Assembly: GCA_028023455.1 (NCBI GenBank) | Contig: JAQFVV010006272.1 | Span: forward strand, 2,519,127-2,583,126 | Reading direction: 5' to 3' | From: Epiperipatus broadwayi | Lineage: Eukaryota; Onychophora; Udeonychophora; Euonychophora; Peripatidae | DNA length: 64,000 bases | Part shown: positions 48,691 through 61,671 of the stretch, one piece after another | Layout of the letters: each line of letters begins with the position of its first letter | Numbering within the stretch: position 1 is the stretch's first letter | Program-made: the position numbers and the translations under genes | Notes under the pieces: model-generated | Told to the model about the DNA's origin: nothing | Seen by the model: only the letters and a program-made list of their open reading frames with translations | Databases searched by the model: none

Positions 48691-49472
48691 ATAAAAAATA
48701 ATCACTGAGTGACAGCCTGTGTTGATAATCAGAAAATTCTTAGCATCCCTGCTTTCCGCCACTAATCATTGTCTTAGCCAATAAATTTACTGTATCCTGA
48801 AAATAAGAGAGCCATATCATAGCCTAGTCTATTATAACTGATATTCACTTACACATTCTTTTTGACACCAGTTAAATACTACCATGAAACGATATAATAA
48901 CAGTAGTATTTCTTAATTTTAAACTCTATAGATAAAAAGCGAAAGAAAAACTTATCTTAAGCTTATGCGTGTTTGTTTATTTACCTCATGAATAATCACA
49001 AACTAATAGCTGTTGCATTGACAGTAGCTTACGGAGTAGATATTAAAAATTTCTCCATTTGATTTCTTTAAGGTTTAAAGAGGAATTAAAAGTTTGTCTT
49101 TCAGTTAACAGCAAACTTCTTTCTAGAGCTATCATATATATTTATATGTATGTGTCAAAATTTCTATAACAATCTTTTACAAGATTTTGTAGATATGTAA
49201 ATGTTTTTTTTATTTTAAAAAAAGCAAATTATACCATACTGCATACTTTTTGGTAGGAAATTTTCTTTCATTCTAGATAAATCTCTTATTGTTGAGTAGA
49301 TGCTCAATTATAGTGCTTAATAAATTCCCATCTAGTGCTGACCTATCTATATCCCTAGACTAGTTCTATCTTATAGTTTATCAGTGAGAAGTTAAAAAAA
49401 ATTGTTCTATTATACCTGGATTTTTTGGATCTAACGCATCTTTAATCCTGTTGTTATACTCAAAATTCTAAA

Positions 49473-49688
49473 ATGGAATTTGCTATTGAAAAGTTTTATG
49501 TAAGAAGTATCATGTGTTTTGTTGTATATGTATGTATAGTTTCTGTCTGTGTATCATTTCAAAAAAATTATAACTTAGATTTTGGATCTCACACTCATAA
49601 AAATCTTAGAGCTTCTTCAGGCAAACAGTTAAAACCAATTCAACCGCTCATTCAATTACTAAATGGATATTTAAATATTATTAGTTAA
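49473..49688 (+). CDS. Hypothetical 71-residue ORF with signal-peptide-like N-terminus
   Basis: Starts MEFAIEKF; residues 11-29 (VRSIMCFVVYVCIVSVCVS) are strongly hydrophobic and look like a signal peptide or single membrane anchor. The remaining ~40 residues are polar with His, Lys and Ser, no Cys, and end QPLIQLLNGYLNIIS. The length and the spacing of Leu/Tyr near the C-terminus loosely recall the amphipathic helix of NPY/NPF-type peptides, but the Arg-x-Arg-Phe end is absent; it would need a second exon, and a weak donor (A/GTTAAAT) overlaps the stop. It may equally be a chance ORF. No neighbouring gene helps. Confidence 0.22.
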   Translation: MEFAIEKFYVRSIMCFVVYVCIVSVCVSFQKNYNLDFGSHTHKNLRASSGKQLKPIQPLIQLLNGYLNIIS

Positions 49689-50385
49689 ATGCACAATTGG
49701 AAAACATTATCATTGGAAACTTGGGTTGAGTATCAATCTTTTTCATTCTGTTGTAGAACAATAATAAAGAGGATATTTATTTGTAGTCGCTGCAGTGGTT
49801 ATTTAAAGATTAATTTATCATTTATTTTATAAGTAATTTGGCAGCTAATGAATTTATATAAAATAAATTCTGAACATGGTAAGTCTTTACATTAATGTGC
49901 ACATAATGTTTTAACAATCTAGAGATTCAGAATTCAATTTAACATAAAGACTCTAGATTAGCACAAAGCAGAAATTTATTTACATAATACTTACTAAATT
50001 ATTCAGTCAAAAGAAGATTCTGGGAAATTATCAGCTTGGGTTATATTATATAATGTTTTTAAAGAATAGACAAAAGATCTTTTATGCAAAGATATATATT
50101 ACAATGAACAAAGCTTTATATGGACAAACATATCTTATTCATAACTTCATCAGCATCAGTTATAAATCATAACACAAACATTAAAAATATGTATCTGGGT
50201 ATACAGATCACAGATTGACTGACATAGTATTAGAATAAGGCTAAATGAGAAAGTATTTTATAAAACAACATTCTTGATGTAAACACTAAGACAGATCACT
50301 CTAATCTTAAGGTATAAATAATCTCATGACTAATAAACAATTAAGAAATTCATAATATCATAAAATTTTGTAGATGTTTTAGCAC

Positions 50386-50463
<78 letters not shown>

Positions 50464-50488
50464 AATAATAATAATAATAATAATAATT
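50386..50488. repeat. AAT/GAT/AAT compound microsatellite
   Basis: AAT units, then about twelve ATG/GAT units, then AAT units again. The Leu- and Ser-rich minus-strand ORF across it is an artefact. Confidence 0.95.
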
Positions 50489-51677
50489 TAATACCAGTGG
50501 GTACGAAAATGTAAATAAAGGAAATGCCGCATTGGGTGGCTGGTTTCAAGATATAATAATTCCTGGACCAGTTCATACACAATACCTTTGAATGTGCTTA
50601 ATACCCCCATGCTTAAATATTAACTCAAACCCATTTATTTTCTTATTAAATGTCATATAAATGTATAAAAATATATGATACTGAGTATAATCACATTAAG
50701 TTTCACTTGAAAAATATTAATATTATAACACATAGGTAATAATAATTACTTTATTTCTACTGAAGTGTTAAAAAATAAAATTACATAAATGATGATAATT
50801 CTAAATCTTCCCCAGTTAATAATTTACTCTTGATGTACTCAGTCAATGAATATCATCTTATGTTGTGGCTAAAGTGCAATTTATATGTGATGCTAAATAT
50901 TTGGATCAAGAAAATTTATAACACAAATGCACATTAAAAAGAGAGACCAGACATAAATCTATTTTCAGATGCAAATTAAGTCTAATAATAATAATATACA
51001 TAATACAAATAAAATGTCTGTTAATTAAAGGGGTACACAAAACTTTATAATAAAAAATTGTTTATTTATTTTTAAGTGTTATACATTTAATCTCTTTTAA
51101 ATTACTATCCATTTGATGCAATACACTGGTCTAAACATATTTTTCATTTTTCAAAGTAATTCAGAAACACTTGCAAAGTAAAGCCTTTTAAGGCCGGTGG
51201 CATTTTTTTTCACCACTTCTAAGACTGCAAAAAAAAATTGAGACATTTTTTTCATTCGAGAAATTTTAAAAAAGTCTCACAAATGAGATCAATCAAATAT
51301 GGTTAATAGATAAACTGAATCATGACATTTTATCATGATGAAGGTTGCATTCTTTTTTTGCAACAAAATGGGATGTTTATATTTTACTGCGTCATGTAAA
51401 TATTTCAGAATTTGCAGATAAAATACCTGATCATTACAAACTAAATCTGAGAAAGAAATGTCATTTGCATTAAAAAAATCAGTATTGTTTTGGTTTTGGA
51501 TTTCACTTGTGATCTTTTTTAGGGATGTTATGAATTTAACATTTTAATTTAACCACTCACAAACTTATGTTTTTAGTAAAAAACATCATTACTTACAACA
51601 GTAAGTTTGAACATAAGATAGTAAATTAAACTAGAATAAAATTACATGATCACTGTTTCTTATGCTTACTCATAACT

Positions 51678-51940
51678 GTTATTAAAACACGCAAAACTCT
51701 CCATACAGTAGTGCCATTTAGTGCAAACCAGAGTAGTCAATGGATCCTAAGATCTAGGTACAATGCTCTCAGATCCAAGATTCTTCACTGATGAAAGCCA
51801 CAAGCTAGAAACTAGTCTGGGGACATTGATGAGTAGACACTAGATAGGATTTTATGTGCAAGCTTTCTGGCATCCATTGATTACTCTGGCTTGCACTGAG
51901 TGGCACTACTGTATGGAAAGTTTTGCCTGTTAAAATAAAC
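51678..51940. repeat. Foldback/MITE-like element (~263 bp)
   Basis: The left arm (51678-51745; GTTATTAAAACACGCAAAAC ... CAATGGAT) and right arm (51872-51940; ATCCATTGATTACTCTGGCT ... TTAAAATAAAC) are inverted repeats of about 68 bases with roughly 85-90% match by eye. The centre includes GATGAGTAGACACTAGATAG. A second, partial copy at 14085-14205 shows it is a dispersed family. The minus-strand ORF across it is not considered a gene. Confidence 0.8.
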
Positions 51941-53235
51941 TTAATTGAAATGGCATAGATATGTGTAGGAGATATCTCAGAAAAGATTGCTAAAACAAAT
52001 ACTACTGGTAAAAATATGTATTTATACAGAAAGTTTTTCAAAAAAGATTATCAAAATATTATGCTATACTCCATCAGGGGAAAAAGATCTCTAAAAAAAA
52101 AAGTGGAAAAGGAATAGGTAGAAAAAAAGAAAGGTTGAGATAGATTTATGAACTGAGAGAGAGGCATGATAATTTGGAATGAAAAACGGAGAAACCCAGG
52201 ATGAGAAAAAGAAGAGAGGAGACCCAGCAACTTTTATTTGCTTAATAATTAATTTTATAAAAAATACTAATGTTATTATCAAACATTACACTATAAATTT
52301 TTAATAACCTAATATTATATTAAGAAATTATTTTAATTTTGATTTCATAAATTAAAATTATAATTACTATAATTAAAGTTTTTTTTTTTTTTTAAAAAAA
52401 AGTGATACATTAATTATTAAGAAAAGGATCTTTTTTTTTTTTTTGAAAATGCTTACTGTTTTGCATTTCCTTTTATAATTTATTAACTTTATATATGTAA
52501 AATTTGTCTTTTGTTTAAATTTTAATTAAAACATTTTATGACTTTTTAAAATATAAATAAGTATTAACATCTATTAACTCGTTATAATTTCGTTCTGCAA
52601 TTGGGAAAGTCTGAAAATAATAAAACTGCCTTCAAAAATGATTAATCATACCATCTCATTTTAGAACTGACAATAATAGTAATTACTAAAATAGATTAAT
52701 TGCTATATTAGATTCATGCTTTAATAAAAAAATTTCTTATGTAAAATATCAACTTTTTATGCGGGTTTTCATCTTGCTCGCCTCCTCTCTCTCACACAGG
52801 TGTTAAACTATATTTTCTTAAACAATGACAATGTAAAAAAAAAGAGCCAACTGAAATTTGACAAATTGTAGTTTTAGCAGTAGGAGTTAAATGACACGTA
52901 CTAAGATTACGGTCAGAATCTTTTTTGACTGACGTAAAATTAGACAGTCGAATCATTTTCAATTTATCTTCACGACGGTTCTTTTATGAATTAATTTGTT
53001 CAATAAATTTAAGATTGACTTTCTAGTTTATTATTATAATTTAATACATTATCAAAACAAATTTGAAAATCACTATTCACGTTAGAAGTATAGTACTAAA
53101 AAATTTAATAAGTAAAATCAAATCATTAAAAAAAAATAATTAAAAAGTTAAATATATATACATAGACTATAAATAGTCAAATAAAAAATAGACTTATAGA
53201 TCACATGACCCCATTTCTTTTAAGCTTGTAAAATG
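51941..53235. other. No gene recognised
   Basis: AT-rich, with a purine-rich stretch on the plus strand at 52080-52230 and T-runs at about 52380-52445. Confidence 0.5.
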
Positions 53236-53456
53236 TAAACAATGAGCATTGCTAATTGCTCAACAAGCTTTGTGGTAAATGCTTAGCCAGGGAAAGTGTC
53301 TGAAATTATCCTAGCGCCTCTATGAGGAATGCCAAAGCACGAAACCATTGGTCAGAGGTTTGAGGGGGGGGGGACTGACAGAGTTATTTTAAATGCTTTT
53401 TCTGGCTAAGGATTTATCACAAAGCTTGTTGAGCAATTAGCAATGCTCATTGTTTA
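53236..53456. mobile_element. MITE with 55-bp terminal inverted repeats
   Basis: The left end (53236-53290) TAAACAATGAGCATTGCTAA... and right end (53402-53456) ...TTAGCAATGCTCATTGTTTA are inverted repeats of 55 bases with only two mismatches. The 111-base centre is less AT-rich and includes a run of ten G (53364-53373). There is no coding capacity. The terminal TAA/TTA gives ambiguous limits, so the target duplication and superfamily cannot be called. High arm identity suggests recent activity. Confidence 0.85.
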
Positions 53457-53619
53457 TTATGTATACATATTTTTAATAAAATCGTTGTGTGTACATATGT
53501 ATATTATATAATGTAGAACTCAGCCCTATAAAAAAATAGCCTGCTATCCAAAGTATTACTTCATTTTTAATCTTAACATTTTTTTTACATTTTGTGACTA
53601 ATATTATATAAATATATCA

Positions 53620-54767
53620 TCATCATTATTTTTATTCATTATTGATCCACTGTGGAATAATCGTCTCACGTTTTAATTCAGTTTCCCCAATCCTTAGCTT
53701 ATTTTTTTCACATTACAATTTTAGAAACTTATTTATCCATATCCATCGATGTTATACATGGTATCTTTTTAAATTTTTTTTTAATTTTTTGAGAGCTAAT
53801 ATAAAATATTAACCATTCCATTTATTTCTTATAGCAATATGTCCAGGCAACCTTCATTTCAGTCTCTTAATAAAATAGTAGCATTAATACTTTTCATCCT
53901 CTTATTTATGTATTTTTATTTTGGTGTCTTTTTGTGTTTCCAACATAAATCCGTCTATAATTTGTTGTTTGTTTTGAAGTTTTTTATTGCTTTTTTGTTA
54001 AGCACCTGAATTTCAAATAACCTCTGAATTCTAAGTTATTTCTATCAAAAGCACTCTATCCAAATTTATTTATATGATTAATTTAGTCCATACCTATATG
54101 AGTAATTTGACCAAGATATTTACAGTTGCTAACTTTTTCTAGTTCATTGTTATCAATCTTTATCTCTCAATCTTAATTTCAGAAATTTTGAGAGATTATT
54201 TACAAAACCAACCATATCTATATGACCTAATTAATCTCTATTTATTTAAATTCTTTTAAATTTTCAATTTAATCCACATAATACTTTCTGAAATAGTATT
54301 GTAAAAAGTTTTGTAGATATGGAATCAATCAGTTTATATTTTTGTTAATGTTAATTTTTTTAGCATCACTACATAGTCTAATCACAACAGTTACATTTTG
54401 ATAAAAATATTTAAAAATTTGATTGTATTCTGAATTTATATCTTGATGATTCAAAATTTTAATTATTATTAGAAATACTTTTAGAATCAAATACTCTTTT
54501 ATATTTATAATCACAGATTATTTTTTTATTTTTTTCAAAATGCAGATATAGTCTACTGTGATAAAAACTCTTAAATCCAGCTTTTTTCCCCCTGGGGTGG
54601 TTTAAGTCCAATATTCATTGCAGATAAATTATATTGAGCTTAAAAAATAACATATAGAATTGATAGAAGATTAATAGGTTTGTAATAGACAATATTTTAT
54701 TTTTCACTGTTTTAAATATTAATACGACTAATGCTTTTTTCCAATCATCTGGCATATCTTTGATATT
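53620..54767 (-). pseudogene. Decayed RTE copy, minus strand
   Basis: From 54767 leftwards the minus strand reads NIKDMPDDWKKALVVLIFK (the counterpart of the [19 protein letters not shown] block at 31180), then a 61-codon stretch (54514-54329) with KILNHQDINSEYNQIFKYFYQNVTVVIRL that matches the region after motif A in the 31405 ORF. Near 53640-53700 lies the C-terminal block and stop, then an AATGATGATGATATA tail. It is broken by many stops. Confidence 0.7.
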
Positions 54768-54922
54768 TAAACAGAGACCATATGTGAGATGGATGGATGA
54801 AATAAGAAAGTGTGCAGGGATGATGTGGAGAAGAAAAGCTAAAGATCGGAGAAGATGGATTAAACTTGGAGAGACCAACCTTCATTCTGCAGTGGATTGA
54901 TAATGGTTGATGATGATGATAT
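54768..54922 (+). pseudogene. 3' end of an RTE copy, plus strand
   Basis: RPYVRWMDEIRKCAGMMWRR... and the TTCATTCTGCAGTGGATTGA end with a TGGTTGATGATGATGATATA tail are nearly identical to 32390-32530. Only the last ~155 bases are present. It abuts the 5' end of the minus-strand copy, giving a head-to-head arrangement. Confidence 0.85.
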
Positions 54923-54930
54923 ATATAAAG

Positions 54931-55345
54931 GTCTTAACTCAAACTTTCAAGCACCCTATATCTATCCAATCTATCTTATATAACTGATACACATGACCAA
55001 ATGTATGTGAAAATGATAAATGACTTTCAATGTATATATTTTGTGCTGGACCAACACCCATCAGTTTTTTCAGATCACCATCTCCCACACATATATGCAA
55101 TCAGTGCTCAGTTTATATTAAGGTAACACATCTTGAAATTATAATGGAAAAAATTTCAATCTTTTCCACTCTCCAACTCTTCAGCCATCCAGTTCATTGA
55201 AAATTCAAGGGTGGAATGCTCAAAACCCTTATTGATATCAATATTATTGTCATACCCATGTTGATCTTAAGTCAATCTGATATTCACACATAGAACTATG
55301 AAATTTCTATTTAATTATAGAGAAGAGGAATGGGCAGAATGCAGG
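54931..55345 (+). repeat. Single copy of the repeat unit that forms the 20580-21780 palindrome
   Basis: ACTTTCAAGCACCCT, CTGATACACATGACCA, TTTTGTGCTGGACCA, CCCATCAGTT, CAGTGCTCAGTTTATATTAA, CCAACTCTTCAGCCATCCA, TGATATCAATATTATTG and GAATGGGCAGAATGCAG follow in the order seen in the left arm at 20600-21010. It begins right after the RTE 3' tail. Confidence 0.85.
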
Positions 55346-56419
55346 CTGAATATGTAATTATGTAATATTTAAATATATGTATATTGCCAATATTAAACTT
55401 AATGTAATTATAAGAGCTTTGAGCAGTCCATCCTCGGACTTTCAATAAAATGGATGACTGAAAAAATACATTTATTAATGTTAGTTTGAGCTTCAAAAAT
55501 GATGTAGATAATTCATTTAATTCTTGTTATTTATAATTTTTATAAAACATTTTATTTTGTGAACTCCTTTCTGTAAAGCATCCTCGAATTCAGATACTTA
55601 CAATTTTCCATATAAATGTAGTATTCTAAATATATTATTACATGTAACGAATTTTTGCATAAATTTTTTAGTACTAATTAAGACTTTCCTATACTTAAAG
55701 CCCCTTTAAAAATAATATTAAAATATTTAGACACCACAGTTATATTGAATTACAAAGCTATTAATAGCACCTACCTATTATTTTAAAAGATAAACTAAAA
55801 ATAATATTAAATTACCTTAAAATATTTATAAACTATACAAATAAAAAATCTATAATAGATAGTTTTAAGAATAATATTTGAAAATAAATAGTAACTTTAC
55901 CATGAAAATGTGCTTATAAGATAAAAATTACAAAGTAATATTAGGCTCAATGTCAGTAATTCAATTCATTAATAAACAAATCACCTCTGCCACAATCAAT
56001 GAAAAATAAATAAATAATATTTGATAATGGTAAGTTTGGCAACATAAAAAAATCTGAACTTACCTAAGAATTTTTCAGTTGGTTGAGAATTCTGTAGTAA
56101 AGTTTGTCTATATACTAATCAAAAATGTTGTAATAAAGATGTAATAATATTAAAAGATCAGAATAAGATTTGTATTTTATTGTTCAGAGATGAGTGTGAC
56201 AGTGAGAAAGAATATTTCAAAAATATTAATAATTTTAATGATAAGCAAAAAATGTCATCATTATATAATGGCTCATAAGTATAATTATATTAAATATACA
56301 TGATATGTTGGACTATTTCACCACCTATCATTAAATTTTGAATCTAGAAAATTTTAAATTCTATTTAAAATTTTCAAATACAAACAACTTGTTAGTAAAT
56401 AACATAAAAGTACTTGACA
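55346..56419. other. No gene recognised
   Basis: AT-rich DNA before the Penelope-like element; its undetected 5' part may extend into the right end of this stretch. Confidence 0.45.
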
Positions 56420-58570
56420 TGGACTTGATGCTATGTTGAAGTTTAGAGATTATGAAAATTTATCTCTTAAACCAGCTAAAGTAGAAAATCATTTAACTTT
56501 CCTATGTAAATGTAAATCGGAAAGGATTGTACCTAAGTATTTACCAATAACACCTCCTATTTCCTCCAAGAGAGCTGAGAAGATTATTTAGAGAGCAAGT
56601 GAGCTTCTATTGAGAGAAAGAATAAATGTTCACCAATTTTCCAAATATCATTAGAAATGTGGATTTTTTTCTAAAAAATAAACTTACAGATGAAGACTCA
56701 TCAAGAGTTTGTCAATCAGTGAAAAGATTATATTCTAAATTACATGGAAGGATAAAGGAATGTCCAAAGAAGAAGCTTCAAAAATCATACTGTAACAAAT
56801 AATCTATCAGCTTCATCAATTATAAATCTCAGCTCTAAATATCTTACAGATGCTGAATTATCTGTTCTTGGAAAAAATTTAAAGTTTACCATTACTCCAT
56901 CTACTGTCCCATTATTGGATATAATGGCAGACACTGAAGAATTTCACTGTAGAGTTAAAATGATAGTTGTCAGGCATCAAAAGTAGAAATCAAATATTTT
57001 ATGTAAAGAGAAGAAAAGTATTAAGTCTCTCAAATAGAAATATATCCACAAACATTCTCCTTTGCTGACAAAAGTAACACTATAGTTGTAATGACTAAAA
57101 TTGATTATGATAATCAAATGCAAAAACTTCTCACTGCAAGTCAATACAAAAAAGTGTCAAAAAATCCAATTCCAAGCACAGAAGTAAAGTTACAAGCATT
57201 ACTCCAGAAGCATTGCAGGTATTTTATTGTTTCTCAAAAAAAGAAATTGGCTTTGTATTTTAGCAAAATTTCTCATCTTTATGAACTACCTAAAATCCAT
57301 AAAGACAATGTTCTATTAAGACCTATTGTTAGTTATAGAAATTCATCTTGTCAAAACTTGACAAGATTTCTTCTTGAAATCCTTAGTTTATTGGCATACA
57401 GGATATCATCTTTCATCAAGGATTCTTAGCACTTTATAGAATTAGTCAGGGATATGAAAATGGAAAGAACTGAAATATTGGTAAACTTTGATGTGGAAAG
57501 TTTATTTAAATGTGTATCATATGTTGAAGCATTGTCTGTTATAAGAAAAAGGTTATATGATAAAAATAGTATACACACCAGAACAGCTTTACATATTGAT
57601 AATATAATGAAACTACTAACCTTCTGCATAACAATTACATGATTTCAATATAACTTAGAATTCTTCCATAAATTTATGGGATGGCCATTGGCTTACCACT
57701 GTCATCCCTGATTAACAATATTTATATGGAATAAACCACAATTATAAACACATTCGTGGTATGGCACATGATGAAGCACAATTACAGTCATTCTAGATGC
57801 ACATCAACAACATATCTTTTTTAATTAAATTCACAATGGAATAAAAACAAAAATTGGTTTCTTAAATGTTTTGGGACAAGACTTCCTTGAGGCAAAGTAA
57901 AAACAGTTTATAGGAAACCAATACACACTAGAAAGTGCTTGGAATATATATTCAATCATATCAGAAGCATAAAACCTAGAATTATACTATATCTATGGAT
58001 TACAGCAAATGAAGTTTGTTGCAAAATCAGTGATTTGGAAAATAAAACAATTTACATAGAACAAACTCTCATGAAGAATGGTTATTCATCAGCTGAAAAT
58101 AAATGTTTAATATATAACAAAAGACATCAAAAGGAAATACAATTATTGGTACATTAGTAGAACCATATATATGATGAATGGCAGACAAATGTAAAGAAAA
58201 TCTGCATTCAATATAACATTAGAAGAGCTTTTCAAAGCCATATCACACTTCATGGAATTTTAACTTTTACAAAGACTAAACTAAAAATGCTGAAAAACAA
58301 AAATATGGATGGAAGTATATTGGTGAGACACCCTGTTGAACAGTGTTTGTAATAACACAAATTAACAATTAAAAAAGAAAAAAACAGAGGTGTCTTCAGT
58401 AGCAGACTATGAATGTACTAATGAACACACATTCCATTGGAAAATACAAAAATATTGGATAGAGAGAAAAAGGTGCAAAGAAGAAAACTCAAAGAAGCTT
58501 CTCATATAATAATGGAAAATAATCCTATAAGTCAACTCAGTGTGGCAATACATAATATCTGGAAGCCTCT
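56420..58570 (+). pseudogene. Penelope-like retroelement, nearly full coding length, broken
   Basis: Blocks in Penelope order: LKFRDYENLSL (56440) and PISSKRAEKI (56555); a 112-codon frame (57091-57429) with LYELPKIHKDNVLLRPIVS, the hallmark PLE block before the RT palm; LVNFDVESLF (57480, motif A, catalytic Asp); MAIGLPLSSLINNIYME (57679, motif B); a region near 57750 where the YVDD box should be but is not preserved; KPIHTRKCLEYIFNHI (57918) and IEQTLMKNGYSS (58050); and SVADYECTNEHTFHW (about 58400), matching the end of the GIY-YIG endonuclease domain. Multiple frameshifts and stops show it is dead. No hammerhead motif was seen at its own ends; a possible one is at 9042-9125. Confidence 0.82.
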
Positions 58571-58649
58571 AATTAATTTTGCACTAAAAAGTATTAAAAA
58601 AATTAAATGACTCAAGAGAATTTGAATCAACCCTCGTATATATATATAT

Positions 58650-61633
58650 TGTGCTGGTCAAAATCGTGTATTCATTCAACAAGATCAATAATCCAAGCAA
58701 AAGTACCTTGAATCCAACCATGCACAAGATACATATGTCAGGACAAGGATGAATCCTAACCTATTTGCCTAAATTATTGCCCCTCTGACTAATGGATAAC
58801 GTTTGTGATGACACTAGCAGTGCTTGGTTTTATTCCGTCCCAGCTGGAGGTCATGGTTCACATAGAGACTCAAAATAATAAAAGGGTTTATATGAAAAAT
58901 CAATGATTTAATGGATTCTGATGATTGCCGAATGGTACAGATATGATTTGATCGATTACTAATGGTTTGAACCATAATAATGATAATTCTTTATGGCAAC
59001 ATTATAAAGAAGTGAATTTACATCAAATAAATATTATAAACAAATAGAGTAATTAACCTTAGAGATTGGGAGTGATGACAAACTAAGCTTATTTAAATGA
59101 CAATATTATAGGAATTTATTAAAGAATTTAGTACAAAATAAGTTAAGTCTTTGTTTATACAACTTGGTTATTTTATTTAATTCGTTTTGATGCGGCTTTG
59201 ACAAACAATGTAAAAGTTTGTTAATTGGTCGGCCAAAAACCAATCAGCAATAAAATGTTATTAGCCCTCTTTGAACGATTACAAATCTATTTTATATATA
59301 TTACAAGATATGAAAGATATGCATTTAAAATACTATTACATTTAAAATCATTTGTATATAATGAGTGTGGGAAGCAAAATAGTTCTTAAATAAATAATTG
59401 ACAATTATACAGTCAGATTTAATTAATTACGAAATTTGTTTGTGAAGGACGTGCCATCATGGCAGAGAGCATTTCAGGATTGCTACATAAAGCTATAAAA
59501 TGATGATGAGGGCAGTATGCTATTACAAATTACAACAAAAGAAATGAGGTCTGCTATGAACCTCTGGGTGACTTTGCTAAAGAAGTTCCTGATATGTACA
59601 GGAGATAAGAGAAATGTTAGCCCTCCAGCCAAAGCATGTCTCTAAATAATCATAATAATATTTTGATGTGCATACACATCTTAATGGCAATGCTCGAAAA
59701 GATCCCTTGGTATGAACTATGTCTACTTTGAGGGAGTGTAAAAGGTTGGACTGGTCAGATTCCGAAGGTCCTAAGAGGTTGGTAGCAAAGCAAGAATAGC
59801 AATAATAAAGAAATGGTTGTAACTATAAATACACAATGCCTTAGACGTATATAGATAGATAGTGTATCATTAACAAAATAATAAATCCTGATTAAAATCA
59901 TTGGCTCCCTGATATAATGGAAAGTCCCAGAAACGTTAGGTCATTAATGAATGAATAGTAAATTATATTACAAAAAGAAAGGCAAGAATTAAAACTAAAA
60001 TATAAAATTGTTTTCCCCACTCATCACGGAAGATTACAAAATAGGACTTGTCTTTAATTAACATAGATGGGCATTAAATATCAAACTAATAAATTGTAAA
60101 TCATAATTTTAATATTTTCTGACAAATAAAATATATGTATGAAATATATATACTGATAAAATTCTATGATAAATTTTACTTAATTGATTCACTAAAATTA
60201 TTTATTCTTTCAGAAATAATTACAGGGCTATTTTGAATTGGAGGTAATAGTAAGATACTTTTAAAATAATTTCACTCATTCAAATAAATTTATATATGAT
60301 GTACAAAACTAAATGAGCTTTCTATTAATTAATTTAAGGAAGGAAGTCTTCTTGTAATGATTTTTAAATAAAAAAAAATAACAGGGGGAGGATTTAAAGT
60401 TAATAGCTCATTGAATTTTGTAGTTGGCCATTTCAGTAAGTCAAATAATCTAAACAAACCGACAAAAATTAATTTAATTTGCCGCATCAAAATAATGTAA
60501 AATTTTATAAGAATTGATATTTTAAATTGAATAAAATTAAAAGACGCATTTTAAACCAAGCTATATAAACATTACACAGATATATAAAATATATAAATTA
60601 ATATTGATTTAAACAAGTGAAATAAAATCAGTGGCTTGCAGCAAATTGGAGATTATAATAATATACCTATTGGAAGATGTTTCACGGCTTGACAGAGGCA
60701 GTTACAGTCAGAGTATTAGCAGGTTTACTTGACACAGACAGGCTCTGGCTAGATGTTGACAGCACTGGATGGCATTGATGAGCTGGTGAGACAGAGCTCC
60801 GGGAAGCACGGTCGATCTTTTAGCCAGCCATTCTTTTAGGCACCATGTCTTGTATATAGATTAATCACTTCTCTTCAGTAAACTCAACAATAAGAATTAA
60901 TTCCCCTCTTATCAAATTTTCCACTATTTATGTGTTCTGGTCTTATCTACAGGATTCAATCTATACTGACCACCAATTGTAATTGCTCTAAGCAGTACTC
61001 TGAGGTTGGTGCTTTGGAGGGAAATCTATAATCCTACATGCCCCAAGGGTTGATTTGCTAATTAAAAAACAACAAGCATATTAAGTTTATCAGTCATTGT
61101 ATTAACAAGCCTATTTAATTAAGGTTTAGATTAACAAAAATGCAACTTTTATTCAGAAAAATTTTAGGAATTTGGTACAATGACTTTTAAACATATTTGA
61201 CATAAACTTAAGTAGAAATTTACAAAATATTTCTTACAAATCTTACATTGTTTAAATAATTGATTCTCAAATGTACATTGATTAAAAGATAAATATAAAA
61301 TGTTACCAACTGATTTATTGAAGAAAATGAACTTTAATAAAGAATTTGAAATATCTGTAACATTTTATAGATATCTAGGATTCAATTTAATTTAATAAAA
61401 TAAACACAATATACATTTTTGCAAATATTATAAATAAATAAACTATTATAAAAGGTTAGTTTTAATTATAAAATAAGATTAATGAAATATAAAAGATTAT
61501 AATATTGATTAAAATATACTACCACCTATTATGAGATGGGTGTCAGTTAATAAAGATTGGGTTCAAACCCAGACTAGTGCTGATGACATTGGCACTAGGT
61601 GAAGCAGGAATATGTACTACATTTCCAGCTTCA
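58650..61633 (-). repeat. Solo-LTR-like unit C (~2.98 kb, terminal hairpin)
   Basis: Begins TGTGCTGGTC and ends AGCTTCA on the plus strand, between TA-rich flanks. The first ~170 bases match unit A closely (AACAAGATC, AAGCAAAAGTACCTTGAATC, GAATCCTAACCTATTTGCCT, GATGACAC). The last 34 bases form a hairpin with arms TGAAGC and GCTTCA plus GGAA/TTTCC. Length is within 5 bp of the LTR at 5765-8744. A GC-richer block at 60670-60850 lies beside a TATATA on the minus strand (60858-60853). No gag, pol or primer site adjoins it. Confidence 0.55.
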
Positions 61634-61671
61634 ATATATATATATATATGAAATTTCTACTATCTGTTACC

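Larger units (their letters stand above)
48691..51677. other. Mostly unassigned; one possible small secreted-peptide ORF and a microsatellite
   Basis: Other than the ORF at 49473-49688 and the microsatellite at 50386-50488 I see no gene, RT motif or foldback structure here. Confidence 0.45.
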
